The notes below the pieces were generated by a model. It was not told where the DNA came from. It did no database searches and was given only the letters and a program-made list of their open reading frames with translations. A program made the translations under genes and the position numbers. Positions 43,454-53,530 of a stretch of 64,000 bases of DNA are shown piece after piece. Position 1 is the stretch's first letter, and every line of letters begins with the position of its first letter. Source of the stretch: Corydoras sp. C115 (Eukaryota; Chordata; Actinopteri; Siluriformes; Callichthyidae); the NCBI GenBank assembly GCA_019802505.1, contig JAFMOC010000915.1:1-64000 (forward strand), in the 5' to 3' direction.

Positions 43454-43989
43454 TGTCACGATTCGGGGTGCGCGCTGTCCGGAATATGGCGGCACAGCGC
43501 GGTGCGGTGTAGAAATCTCGAGCCAGGCGACCAGGGAAGCGAATCAACAAATACTTTTATTTGCCTTGTACCGCGGGAACGCCGCTTGAAGGAGCCAAGA
43601 GCAAATATAGGCAACCAACACGATGCTGCTGGAACGCAGCTGCGAGCACGATGAAACGTGCCGTGAAAACCAAAACCAAAGTACACTAACCAGACAGCGG
43701 AAAGGCCGCTGAATGCTCGGCTAACGAGATAACGAAATAAAATAAAATAAACAACCACACATAAGACCCGACGTGGCACTGAGCGTATGCACGCGAGCGG
43801 ATACACTCGTTAATGCTGACCCGCTCGCTACTGTGCTTGCGTGCTTGAAAAGCAGTCAGCGGGTCGCATGTGATCAGGTAGGACCCAATCCCCGATCACG
43901 AGGCTGGGTCCTACCTACGGAAGCCTTACACGGCCGAAAACCCACACACGAGAAACAGGGGGGAGGGGACCAACCCTCCCAACCTGACA
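43454..43989 (-). mobile_element. Solo LTR of Y family
   Basis: 536 bp, TGTCACG...CCTGACA on the plus strand, with 5-bp duplication cactc (43449-43453, 43990-43994). The minus strand carries the Y candidate start GGGTCAGCATT and a tcgcctggct motif. It arose by LTR-LTR recombination of a full Y element. Confidence 0.9.
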
Positions 43990-44189
43990 CACTCTGCAAT
44001 CAGGTACAAACTATTAGATACATAATACACATTAGCATGTGTGTGCAGTGATGGATTGGAAAACAGATGAAAGGATCCTGTTACATTACCCCCGCCCCTG
44101 CGGTCGCGAACGGGGGGACGCGACCAAGAAAAAAAAATAACAGTCCGGGGGGGGGGGGGTCCTCCACCCTCCTTGAGCCGGGCTTGGAA

Positions 44190-44735
44190 GGCGCCCTCAG
44201 GTGGACGCCCTCTGCGGGGGAGGCGTGCCGAACGCCCTCTGGCTGCAAAGTGGGGTGGACGCCCACGGCGGATCAGAAGTGGGCCACGCCCTCTGGCTGC
44301 GTGGTCCGGTGGACGGCCACGTCGGGCGAGGAGTTGGCCACGCCCTCTGGCTGCGTGGTGAGGTGGGCGCCCCCTGGCTGCGTGGTCCGGCGGGCGCCCA
44401 CGTCGGACGAGGAGTGGGCCACGCCCTCCTGCTGCGTGGTCAGGTGGACGTCCACGGGCGGCGTGGTCCGGAGGACGCCCTCTGGCGGCGTGGAGGGGCG
44501 GACGCCCCCTGGCGGCGTAGTGAGGCGGACGCCCCCTGGCTGCGTGGCGTGCGACGAGCGGCCCCTGGACCTCGGGCTGGGCGGCGTGCGGCCCCTGGAC
44601 CCCGGGCTGGGCGGCGTGCGGCCCCTGGACCTCGGGCTGGGCGGCGTGCGGCCCCTGGACCTCGGGCTGGGCGGCGTGCGGCCCCTGGACTTCGGACTAG
44701 GCGGCGTGCGGCTCCTGGACTTTGGGCTGGGCGGT
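44190..44735. repeat. X3 minisatellite and related GC-rich units
   Basis: From 44190 to 44540 there are looser units of ggtggacgcc...ccctctggctgcgtgg. From 44560 to 44735 there are regular 30-bp units (ggcgtgcggcccctggacct). It is smaller than in X1 and X2, showing that repeat number varies between copies. Confidence 0.85.
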
Positions 44736-45428
44736 GTGCTGCGCAGTGACCACTACAGGTGTGCAGGCCCGTGGGTCCGTGGCAGGAATGCCCGCTGGCT
44801 GGACCTTGGCGGGAACGCACGCAGGAGGGGCCGCGGCAGATTCATACGCTGGCTGGACCTCGGCGGGTTCGCACGCTGGGTGAACCTCCACCTCCGGATC
44901 GCCATCCTGCACACAGTAGAGGTACACCCCCACCGCAATGCCCAAACACAAAGACACGGACATATCTGACACCGGGAAGACAGACGGGACAGACGAGACA
45001 GAGGGACACACCACACTCACGCCAGATGTATTCACATTCACACACTCGAGCACCGGCGCAGACACGTCACGTGACTGCCCCGCAGTGCACGCATCGCGCT
45101 CCGCAGCTGCGCCGTGCGCACTCTGCGTCTTGCCTCCGTGTCGGCGACGCGCTCTGCGTCCGGATCTCGCCACAGGGGGTTTTACAAACCGGACTGGACC
45201 ATCCGTCCAGAACTCCTCAGAATTGAGGAGGGTGCGTATGGGCAGAATATGCCCATACAGGTATGAGTCGCCCGCCTCATCATTGGACACCTCGACCAGG
45301 TCAAGGCCCTCCTCCGCACGAAGCGCCTCATATCCGTACCTCCACAACAACTCATCATCGGCGTCGCCATACTCCGACATCACACTATTCGAGCCGCTCC
45401 CCCGGCTCCGGGACGGCGGGCTCCGCAT
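44697..45428 (-). CDS. X-family conserved ORF (copy X3), 243 aa, unknown function
   Basis: The start is chosen at the family MRSPPSRSRGSGSNSVM. The frame is also open upstream through the LTR, without homology to X1 there. The core is LLWRYGYEALRAEEGLDLV, SYLYGHILPIRTLLNSEEFW and GPVRFVKPPVARS. A hydrophobic SLCLGIAVGVYLYC lies near residue 160, then Pro/Ala-rich repeats. It is not frameshifted, so X1 and X3 are the two open copies. Confidence 0.5.
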   Translation of the reverse strand: MRSPPSRSRGSGSNSVMSEYGDADDELLWRYGYEALRAEEGLDLVEVSNDEAGDSYLYGHILPIRTLLNSEEFWTDGPVRFVKPPVARSGRRARRRHGGKTQSAHGAAAERDACTAGQSRDVSAPVLECVNVNTSGVSVVCPSVSSVPSVFPVSDMSVSLCLGIAVGVYLYCVQDGDPEVEVHPACEPAEVQPAYESAAAPPACVPAKVQPAGIPATDPRACTPVVVTAQHTAQPKVQEPHAA

Positions 45429-45523
45429 AATGGCGCACTCGAGGCTATATGGCCCCCCCCAAAGAAAAATTAAAGAAAACCCTACCTGGGCTCTGGACTC
45501 CCCAAACAAATGGCGCGTCTTTC

Positions 45524-45868
45524 TGTCACACTCGTCTACATCGGGATAAAGCGGCTGCGCATAAGAAGCGCAGAGCCGCAGCGCTCTAACGCGCAGAAGG
45601 GAGCCAGGCACGCAGGTAGCCGGAACACGACTTTATTACGGTGTAGTGACACCAAACACACCGGTACATAAACGAGTGGACATGAAACGAAGACGAGCAA
45701 TGAGGACGGGAAAACACAGGAAATAAATACACAAACACATCCGACCACGTGCACCAAAACAACCAATAACAAGAAAGAGTTAATTAACTAAACTAATGAC
45801 AAATGAACGTTAATTAACTCAAAAGAACGAAGGGAAACACAGAACAGGTGCCCTAGGCACCTGTTACA
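45524..45868 (-). repeat. X3 5' LTR
   Basis: 345 bp, TGTCACAC...CTGTTACA on the plus strand. On the minus strand the U3 start is a palindrome with 10-bp arms (AACAGGTGCC TAG GGCACCTGTT). Confidence 0.9.
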
Positions 45869-46690
45869 ACAGCTACCCAGTGTCACAGTGACTTACATGG
45901 GCTTTTATACTTCTATTTTGTTAATGAAGTTTTTATATGACAATTAAGGAAATGTTTAAAACACAATACCATTAATAAATACAACATAACAATTATTATT
46001 CACATATTTACTTTAGAGATTATGTCTGAGCTGGGTATTGCTTTATGTTTTGTCTAGTTTAAAGACTATACATGAGCTGGTAATTGCTTCCTGTTTTGTT
46101 TAGATTGGAGACTATATCTGAGCTAGTTATTGCCTTATTTTTTATTTGGTTTAGAGACTATACCTAAGCTGGTTATTGTGTCATTATTTATATTTTGTTA
46201 TATTAGGTATTGTACAGTTTTACAGCAGAATATCATGATATGTTTGTAGTACATATGTTTAAATGTTTAAAGATTCTGTTTAAAGGCATTATTGATCAAA
46301 AATAATTTAAAACAAGTAAAATATCAAAGAAAAATCTCACCTTACTTCAAAAATACACTTGACACAGTGTGTGCTGCTGTTTGGTTGTGTACGCTTCACC
46401 AAATGCTACTATGGTTACTATTGTTACTATGGTTACTATTGTTACTTTGGTTACTATGGTTTGAAGTGTTCAGCTACTCAGTGTCACAGTGACTTACATG
46501 AACTTATATACTTCGTTTTTATTAATTTTAAAAAACATTACCATTAATAAATACAACATAACAATTATTCACTTGTATTCACATATTTAGTTTAGAGATT
46601 ATGTCTGAACTGGATATTGCTTTATGATTTGTCTCGTTTAGAGACTATACATGAACTCTTTATTGCTTCCTGTTTTGTTTAGATTGGAGA
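45869..46690. repeat. Satellite array segment
   Basis: About one monomer and a half with the usual anchors, ending at ggaga, the target duplication of element T. No gene. Confidence 0.8.
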
Positions 46691-47143
46691 TGTTACGAAT
46701 TGTCCGTTCTTCCCCGGAAGAAGGGCGGCTAACGCGGAGATGTAGCGTTCAGCCGCTCGCGCCTTGTGAGCGCTCCCGGGTACCGACCACGCGGAGAAAA
46801 ATGCATGCGTCGGTCCACGGCGAACGCTCCCACGGTATACGACCCACGCGGGGAAGATGCGCAGCGCCGTACCGTGGTTGAACGCGGAAGGAGAGTCCAA
46901 AACACTGGGATAAAAACCAAAATGTAAATTTAATAAAAGTTGGTGATGGGACACCAACAGAAAGGGGGAACAAACAAACAAAGTAACGAAGGGCATAATA
47001 CCACAAACAAAGACGTGCGCAAAAGAGATGGAAAACTTAGAATAAATACAAAAGGAACTAAACATGTGAACAAAACAAACCAATCACCCAACTGTAACAA
47101 TTAAGGACCAAACGAGGGACAGGTGCCACAGGCACCTGTGACA
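46691..47143 (-). repeat. T 3' LTR
   Basis: TGTTACG...CTGTGACA on the plus strand. The element-strand start has the palindrome ACAGGTGCC TGT GGCACCTGT. Confidence 0.95.
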
Positions 47144-47539
47144 TACCCCCACCCCAAGGGTCGCGCAAAAAGGAAAAGCGGCCCTAAAACAAAAGAAAAT
47201 AAGAATAACAAACAGTACTGGAAAAACAAAAAACGGGGGGGGTAACGGTCCCTCCGGCGCTGAAGCCCGTTGGCTGCATCCGCTGACAGTGCAGAGCACG
47301 GCATCTCGCTGTGGAGCGCGGATCGGCGTCCTCCTGCTGCGAGGCGAGGATAGCGCCCCTGGCTCTCGGAGTCTGCGGCTGGCGGACCCGGGTGCTCGGG
47401 GTCGATAATGGAGCGGTCCCCGACGCCCAGACTCGGCAGTAGGCGGTCCCCGATGCTCGGCTTCCTCAGCGGTGCAGCCCCTGGTCCTCCAAATCAGCGG
47501 TGGGTGACCCCTGGTGTCCGGAACTCTCCAGATATTTAG

Positions 47540-47549
47540 GCACGTCTTT
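47540..47549 (-). promoter_or_regulatory. T candidate self-priming site
   Basis: AAAGACGTGC on the minus strand, one base inside the 5' LTR, pairs 10 of 10 with GCACGTCTTT at 47878-47869. Confidence 0.7.
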
Positions 47550-47550
47550 C

Positions 47551-48003
47551 TGTTACGAATTGTCCGTTCTTCCCCGGAAGAAGGGCGGCTAACGCGGAGA
47601 TGTAGCGTTCAGCCGCTCGCGCCTTGTGAGCGCTCCCGGGTACCGACCACGCGGAGAAAAATGCATGCGTCGGTCCACGGCGAACGCTCCCACGGTATAC
47701 GACCCACGCGGGGAAGATGCGCAGCGCCGTACCGTGGTTGAACGCGGAAGGAGAGTCCAAAACACTGGGATAAAAACCAAAATGTAAATTTAATAAAAGT
47801 TGGTGATGGGACACCAACAGAAAGGGGGAACAAACAAACAAAGTAACGAAGGGCATAATACCACAAACAAAGACGTGCACAAAAGAGATGGAAAACTTGG
47901 AATAAATACAAAAGGAACTAAACATGTGAACAAAACAAACCAATCACCCAACTGAAACAATTAAGGACCAAACGAGGGACAGGTGCCACAGGCACCTGTG
48001 ACA
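47551..48003 (-). repeat. T 5' LTR
   Basis: 453 bp. On the minus strand it has TATTTA (47908-47903) and the candidate start GCACGTCTTT (47878-47869), 30 nt apart. Confidence 0.95.
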
Positions 48004-48008
48004 GGAGA

Positions 48009-48155
48009 CTATACCTGAGCTAGTTATTGCCTTATTTTTTAATTGGTTTAGAGACTATACCTGAGCGGGTTATTGTGTCATGATTTATGTTTTGTAATAT
48101 TAGGTATTGTACAGTTTTACAGCAGAATATCATGATATGTTTGTAGTATTAGTAT
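48009..48155. repeat. Satellite segment
   Basis: Monomer continuation between element T and the solo X LTR. Confidence 0.8.
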
Positions 48156-48160
48156 ATAAT

Positions 48161-48541
48161 TGTAACGGGTGCCTAGGGCACCCGTTTCCCGGCCGTTGTG
48201 TTTGTTTATTTTGGGTTCTGTGTTTGTGTTCCTGTGTCTAGTTAATTAGCTGTCTCGTGTGGGGGTTTTAGTTAATTTGCTTCGCGGGTTCATTGGGTGT
48301 TTGTGTGCACGTGTGGGGATATGTGAAGGTATTTAGTTCCGGGGTTACATGTCGTCCGTGCGCGTCTCCGTTTTATGTTACACTTGTCCTTTGTACCTGT
48401 GTGTTTGGTGTTTTGAGCACCGGCAATAAATTTCCGTATTCTTTCTACCTGCGTGCCTGGCTCCCTTCTGCGCGTTAGAGCGCCGCGGCTCTGCGCTGTA
48501 TTTGCGCAGCCGCCTTTAATTCCAGGTGGACTTGTGTGACA
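48161..48541 (+). mobile_element. Solo LTR of X family
   Basis: 381 bp, TGTAACGGG...TTGTGTGACA, with duplication ataat (48156-48160, 48542-48546). It fixes the X LTR ends. It has a palindrome AACGGGTGCC TAG GGCACCCGTT, a TATTTAG box and GCGCGTCTCC 30 nt further on, and AATAAA downstream (about 48425). Confidence 0.95.
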
Positions 48542-48546
48542 ATAAT

Positions 48547-48801
48547 ACAACATCAGTGCACTGGCTTCTAAGCCACTGTCCTGCTGTTTGTTTTCTAAAA
48601 ACACTGGTGTTTGTAATTAAATTGTTTACTTTATGTTTTAATCAGCTTCTGTTTAAAGACATTATTGATCATTAATCGTTTAAAACTTAAGTAAAATATC
48701 AAAGAGAAATCTCACCTTACTTCAAAAATACAATTGACTCAGTGTGTCTGCTGCTGTTTAGTTTTGTACACTACTATGATGATTAAATGCTACTATGGTT
48801 A
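48547..48801. repeat. Satellite segment
   Basis: Monomer continuation, ending at the Gypsy-4 target duplication ggtta. Confidence 0.8.
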
Positions 48802-49100
48802 TGTTAGAGTTTTTGCGTCCCGTTGCCGGAGGAACAGAGTGAGGTGTGTTTGCAGAACCAAAAAATAGGATTTATTTCCTCCACGCAGGGAAAAAGTAAT
48901 TTAAAGAACACAAAAGCAAAAACAGTCAATAGTTATGTACACAATATGTACACTTCCCCACAAGCAGCGGAACACAACGGCTCACGTCAGAGGCAGAGAG
49001 TGAGCGGTGTGGAGCGCTGGCGAGGGGGGGGCTTGAGCAGCGGAGTCCCTGATGTCTCTACGTCACCCGCATAGAGCTATCCTACGAAGATTAATCTGGC
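48802..49100 (-). repeat. Gypsy-4 3' LTR remnant
   Basis: It matches 52942-53200 (tgttagagtttt, ggatttatttcct, cccacaagcagcgg), then diverges into integrase-end coding sequence near 49100. Confidence 0.8.
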
Positions 49101-49867
49101 AAATTAGAATCACGGGTACCTGGAACAAATGGTTTTAGAAGGGAGACATGACAGGTCGGGTGCACCTGCAAATGGGGCCCAAAAACAGAAGCAGGAGTTT
49201 TCGAGTACCCTGACGACACCTGATATCCCAGGTACTGAGCCACAACATGTCATCTACCTTGTACCGTGGAGCGTCACCTCGAGAGCGATCCGCAAAGCGC
49301 TTGTATCTCCGTATTACTGCCTCATCCCGCTGGTGGACCTGAGCACAAACCTCCTCGCTGCGCTGAAACCAAGCATCCACTGCTGGTGCCTCCGACTTCT
49401 CCCCGCTCCAGGGTGCAAAGGGAGGCTGGTAGCCCTCGAGTGGCGCAGCGAGTTCTGGGCAATCTCCGTACAGGGGAGGTACCGTGACCAATCGGATGGA
49501 TTGCGGTGGGCATAAATACGGAGGAACTTGTTCGTCTCTTGGTGCGAGCGTTCACATGCCCCATTAGTCTAGGGGTGGAACCCCGAGGAGAGACTGACAG
49601 AGGACCCCAGTTTCTCACAAAACGCCCCCCAAACAGCTGACATGAACTGGGGGCCTCTATCGGAGAGGATAACCTCCGGGATCCCAAACGAGGTGAACAA
49701 CCTTGAGAACAAAAGCTCGGCCATCTCGAACGCTGAGGGCAGCCCCTTAAGGAGGAAAAATTTAACCGCCCAGGAGAACCGATCGAGAACCGAGAGGATA
49801 ATATTGTAGCCGTTGGAGGAGGGGAGACCGGTCACGAAGTCCAGTGCTATGTGGGCCCAAGGCCGCT

Positions 49868-51447
49868 CCGGCACTGGCAAAGGGCACAGCTTACCCGCTG
49901 GAAGCTCCCGGGGGGTCTTACAGGCAGCACAGATGGAACAGGAGTGGACAAAGGATTGTACGTCTGCCTGCAAGGACTCCCACCAGTACCTCCATTGGAT
50001 AAGCTGGATGGTACGCAAGACGCCCGGGTGACCAGTGCACAGAGAGGAGTGGACCCACGTGATTATGCGAGGGCGGAAGGACACTGGGACGTACGTCACT
50101 CCCTCGGGGCAGTTAGGTGGCACTGTAATAGTGCGCAAAGCCTCATGGATTTGGGTGTCCAACTCCCATCGGATCCGACCCAGGAATTTACTAGCGGGGA
50201 AGATCAAGCTACCCAGATCAGGGTCGGATAGAGGACCATAAATTCTAGAAAGGGCATCCGCACGGCTGTTCTCCGACCCCGGACGGAACGAGATTTGGAG
50301 GTTAAATTGGTTAAAGACCAAAGCCCAACGGGCTTGGCGAGCATTTAGGCGCCGCGCACTCTTAACATATTCCAAGTTTTTGTGGTCCGTTAGAAGGAGG
50401 AGAGGGAGAGAGGACCCCATGAGCCAATGTCGCCACTCCTCCAAGGCTAATTTGATGGCTAAGAGTTCTCGGTCCCCAGTCCCGTAATTACATTCGGCCG
50501 GCAGGAACTTGCGGGAGTAATACACGATGGGACGCACTTGAGCCAATCCTCCCATGGACTGCGATAGCACGGCACCAGCCCCACTACAAGAAGCGTCCAC
50601 CTCCACGATGAACTGGCGCCCGGGATCCGTATGAGCCAATACCGGTTTTGTGGTAAACCGGCACTGGCAAAGGGCACAGCTTACCCGCTGGAAGCTCCCG
50701 GGGGGTCTTACAGGCAGTGCAGATGGAACAGGAGTGGACAAAGGATTGTACATCTGCCTGCAAGGACTCCCACCAGTACCTCCATTGGATAAGTTGGATG
50801 GTACGCAAGACGCCCGGGTGACCAGTGCACAGAGAGGAGTGGACCCACGTGATTATGCGAGGGCGGAAGGACACTGGGACGTACGTCACTCCCTCGGGGC
50901 AGTTAGGTGGCACCGTAATAGTGCGCAAAGCCTCATGGATTTGGGTGTCCAACTCCCATCGGATCAGACCCAGGAATTTACTAGCGGGGAAGATCAAGCT
51001 ACCCAGATCAGGGTCGGATAGAGGACCATGAATTCTAGAAAGGGCATCCGCACGGCTGTTCTCCGACCCCGGACGGAACGAGATTTGGAGGTTAAATTGG
51101 TTAAAGACCAAAGCCCAACGGGCTTGGCGAGCATTTAGGCGCCGCGCACTCTTAACATATTCCAAGTTTTTGTGGTCCGTTAGAAGGAGGAGAGGGAGAG
51201 AGGACCCCATGAGCCAATGTCGCCACTCCTCCAAGGCTAATTTGATGGCTAAGAGTTCTTGGTCCCCAATCCTGTAATTACATTCGGCCGGCAGGAACTT
51301 GCGGGAGTAATACACAATGGGACGCACTTGAGCCAATCCTCCCGTGGACTGCGATAGCACGGCACCAGCCCCACTACAAGAAGCGTATACCTCCACGATG
51401 AACTGGCGCCCGGGATCCGTATGAGCCAATACCGGTTTTGTGGTAAA
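49868..51447 (-). repeat. 790-bp tandem duplication inside Gypsy-4 pol
   Basis: The block 49868-50657 is repeated as 50658-51447 with roughly a dozen differences by eye. It spans the integrase finger, RNase H and the end of RT. 790 is not a multiple of three, so the duplication shifts frame. Confidence 0.9.
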
Positions 51448-52104
51448 ACGTTCTTTAAGAGTGTTAAAGGCCTGATCCGCCTCCGGACTCCAGCACAACG
51501 CGGAGGGGTTGCCCCTTAGGCTAGACGTGAGGGGCAGAACAATTAGACTAAAATCTTGAATAAAGCTCCTATAAAAATTGGCGTACCCCAGGAACCGTTG
51601 CAGTTCCCGTGGTGAGGTCGGTGTCGGCCAGTCCAAAACTGCTTGTACCTTGCCGGGGTCCATCTCGATCCCCTTATGGGAGATGATGAAACCCAAAAAG
51701 GAGACCGAGTCCCGGTGGAAAACGCACTTCTCCCCCTTAACATACAGCCCATTAGCGAGGAGACATGATAGGACTCGCCGAAATAGGGCGACATGGCAGG
51801 ACAGTTCACCCGACAAAACCAGTATGTCGTCAAGATAAACGATGACCCCCTGGTATAGAAACTCCTGAAGCACATCGTTAATGAAGGCCTGGAAGACCGC
51901 AGGGGCGTTGGTGAGGCCAAAAGGCATCACCCGATATTCATAATGCCCCGAGGTGGTGATAAATGCGGTCTTCCACTCGTCTCCCTTCCGAATACCAACC
52001 AGGTTATACGCGTTCCGAAGGTCCAATTTGGTGAACACACGCGTCCCATGTAGCAGTTCGAGGTTGGATGGGACCAGCGGAAAGGGGTACGGGTAACGCT
52101 TAGT

Positions 52105-52463
52105 TGTAACAGGTGCCTAGGGCACCTATCACCTGTTCTTGTGTTTTTTGGTCTCTGTGTTTGTGTCATTATGTTGGGTTAATTAGCAGTCTTGCTAGGG
52201 TGTTTCTCTGTTTCATTGGTTGTTTTGGTGCATGTGATGGGATGTGTTTATGTATTTATTTCTGGTGTTCCTCGTCCTCCGTGCGCGTCTTGGTTTCATG
52301 TCCGCTCTTCTTTGATGTACCTGTCTGTGTGGTGTCATTACACCTTTAAATAAACCTGTTATTCTGCTACCTGCGTGCCTGGCTCCCTTCAGCGCATTAA
52401 AGCGCGGCGGCTCTGCGCTTCCTATGCGCAGCCGCTCTTAGCCCCAGGTAGACGAATGTTACA
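52105..52463 (+). mobile_element. Solo X-family LTR nested in Gypsy-4
   Basis: 359 bp, TGTAACAGG...GAATGTTACA, with duplication ttagt (52100-52104, 52464-52468). It splits the RT coding sequence, so the X insertion is younger than Gypsy-4. It contains GCGCGTCTT, matching the X priming site. Confidence 0.95.
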
Positions 52464-52941
52464 TTAGTAGCTTTGTTAAGTCCTCTCCCTGTTTGGGTAC
52501 AAAGAAAAAACCTGAAGCCGACGGCGATTTGGATGGACGGATGAACCTGTTACTTAGGGCCTAATCGATGTAATTATGCATGGCCCGCGTCTCAGCTACC
52601 GAGAGAGGGTACGGGCACACGTGCGGTAATTTAGCCCATGGCACCAGGTCAATAGCACAGTCGTAGTGACGATGGGGGGGAAGTGTATTAGCACGAGTTT
52701 TACTAAATACCTTGGCCAGGTCGGCGTACACCTCAGGTACCTGAGAGGGCAACTGGGAAACCGGAGACACCCTGAACGCGGAGCATAGGTGGCGCGGAGG
52801 GGGTTGGATACACGCCTGTTGACACTAGGATGACCACGACCGGACCCGCAGCTCGGTCCAGGAGATAACAGGGTCGTGTCCTTAAGTCTGCAGGACCTTC
52901 TCCGTTGGCTCCATCCGTGTTGTGTTGTTGGCAGAGTTTTA

Positions 52942-53525
52942 TGTTAGAGTTTTAGCATCCCATTGCCGGAAGAAATAGGATTTATTTCCTCTAGGCAGGG
53001 AAAAAGTAACTTAAAGAACACAAAAGCAAAAACAGTCAATAGTTCTTAATATGTACACTTCCCCACAAGCAGCGGAAGGCAGCAGCTCACGTCAGAGGCA
53101 GAGAGTGAGCGGCGTGGAGCGCTGGCGAGGGGGGGGGGGAGCGTGTGCAGCGGAGTCCCCAATGTCTCTACGTCACCCGAGGAGAGCGATCCTATGAAGA
53201 GGTAGCAAGTCAGCACATTCATCTCTGGGTCTCGCCAGAAGGAGAATAGCACGTCCCGAACAGACACGCTCAGAGAGAGACGAGCAGCGGGGTGATCCAA
53301 AAAACTGCGCCGAGGAGTCCGGAACGGCAGCTTAAGAAGATGCTGTCATCAATGAGGCTCACCTGCAACTAATAATCTGGAGAGGGTGATCTGAGATTAC
53401 CAGAATTAGTGACAGGTGTGGAAGTGGGTGTGTGAAGAGCGGCGCGTGGAGCAGCGGGGCGTGAGCGTGTAGGTGAAGATGTGGGTGTGTGTAGAGGAGA
53501 GAGCGGAACCGCGGGACGTGTAACA
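52942..53525 (-). repeat. Gypsy-4 5' LTR
   Basis: 584 bp, TGTTAGAG...GTGTAACA on the plus strand. Just inside it the minus strand reads TAAAACTCTGCC. A partial complement (GGCGCAGTTTT, 9 of 11) lies in the LTR near 53305, weaker than in the other families. Confidence 0.85.
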
Positions 53526-53530
53526 GGTTA

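Larger units (their letters stand above)
42450..44076 (-). repeat. Gene-fragment duplication, copy B
   Basis: It matches copy A from about 15188 onward, carrying the terminal exon but not the penultimate one, because X3 begins before it. It is interrupted by a solo Y LTR at 43454-43989. Intron sequence resumes at 43995 (tgcaatcaggtacaaact). Confidence 0.7.
44077..45868 (-). mobile_element. X3: non-autonomous LTR element, 3' LTR lost
   Basis: The 5' LTR is complete (45524-45868). The 3' LTR is reduced to about 9 bp (CCTGTTACA, 44077-44085) next to the purine tract GGGGCGGGGGTAA. The interior is shorter than X2, with about ten 30-bp units. The left flank is copy B and the right flank satellite, so no target duplication is expected after the deletion. 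Confidence 0.85.
46691..48003 (-). mobile_element. T: miniature LTR element (TRIM-like), intact ends
   Basis: Two 453-bp LTRs (46691-47143 and 47551-48003) flank only 407 bp, with target duplication ggaga (46686-46690, 48004-48008). By eye the LTRs differ at about three positions, so insertion is recent. The interior has a priming site, a short GC-rich stretch with ggggaccgcc repeats and a purine tract (CTTGGGGTGGGGGTA, minus), and no ORF of note. It must move with enzymes from another element. Confidence 0.95.
49135..52770 (-). pseudogene. pol: Gypsy-4 pol, duplicated and interrupted
   Basis: From right to left it holds: the RT leader (52770-52561; VFSKTRANTLPPHRHYDCAID); a solo LTR; RT with FTKLDLRNAYNLVGI and YLDDILVLSG, RNase H (VEVYASCSGAG, TDHKNLEYV) and the integrase finger (52038-50584); a second RNase H and finger copy running into the integrase core (50753-49569; ALDFVTGLP, ILSDRGPQF); a stop at 49569; and the integrase C-terminus in other frames (49687-49135). 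In the first RNase H copy the DAS motif reads YAS, a change of a catalytic Asp; the second copy keeps DAS. Confidence 0.9.
48802..53525 (-). mobile_element. Gypsy-4: Ty3/gypsy element, rearranged
   Basis: Minus orientation, duplication ggtta (48797-48801, 53526-53530). The 5' LTR is complete (52942-53525). The 3' LTR is cut to about 300 bp and fused to the end of integrase, with loss of the purine tract. Most of gag and protease are missing; only a short start (MEPTEKVLQ, about 52890) is left. Pol carries a 790-bp tandem duplication and a nested solo X LTR. Confidence 0.9.

Noticed and set aside
46679..47943. Hydrophobic frames repeated twice (46679-47083 and 47536-47943)
   Set aside because: They lie in the two LTRs of element T and repeat because the LTRs are duplicates. 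Similar frames occur in the solo LTR at 61170.
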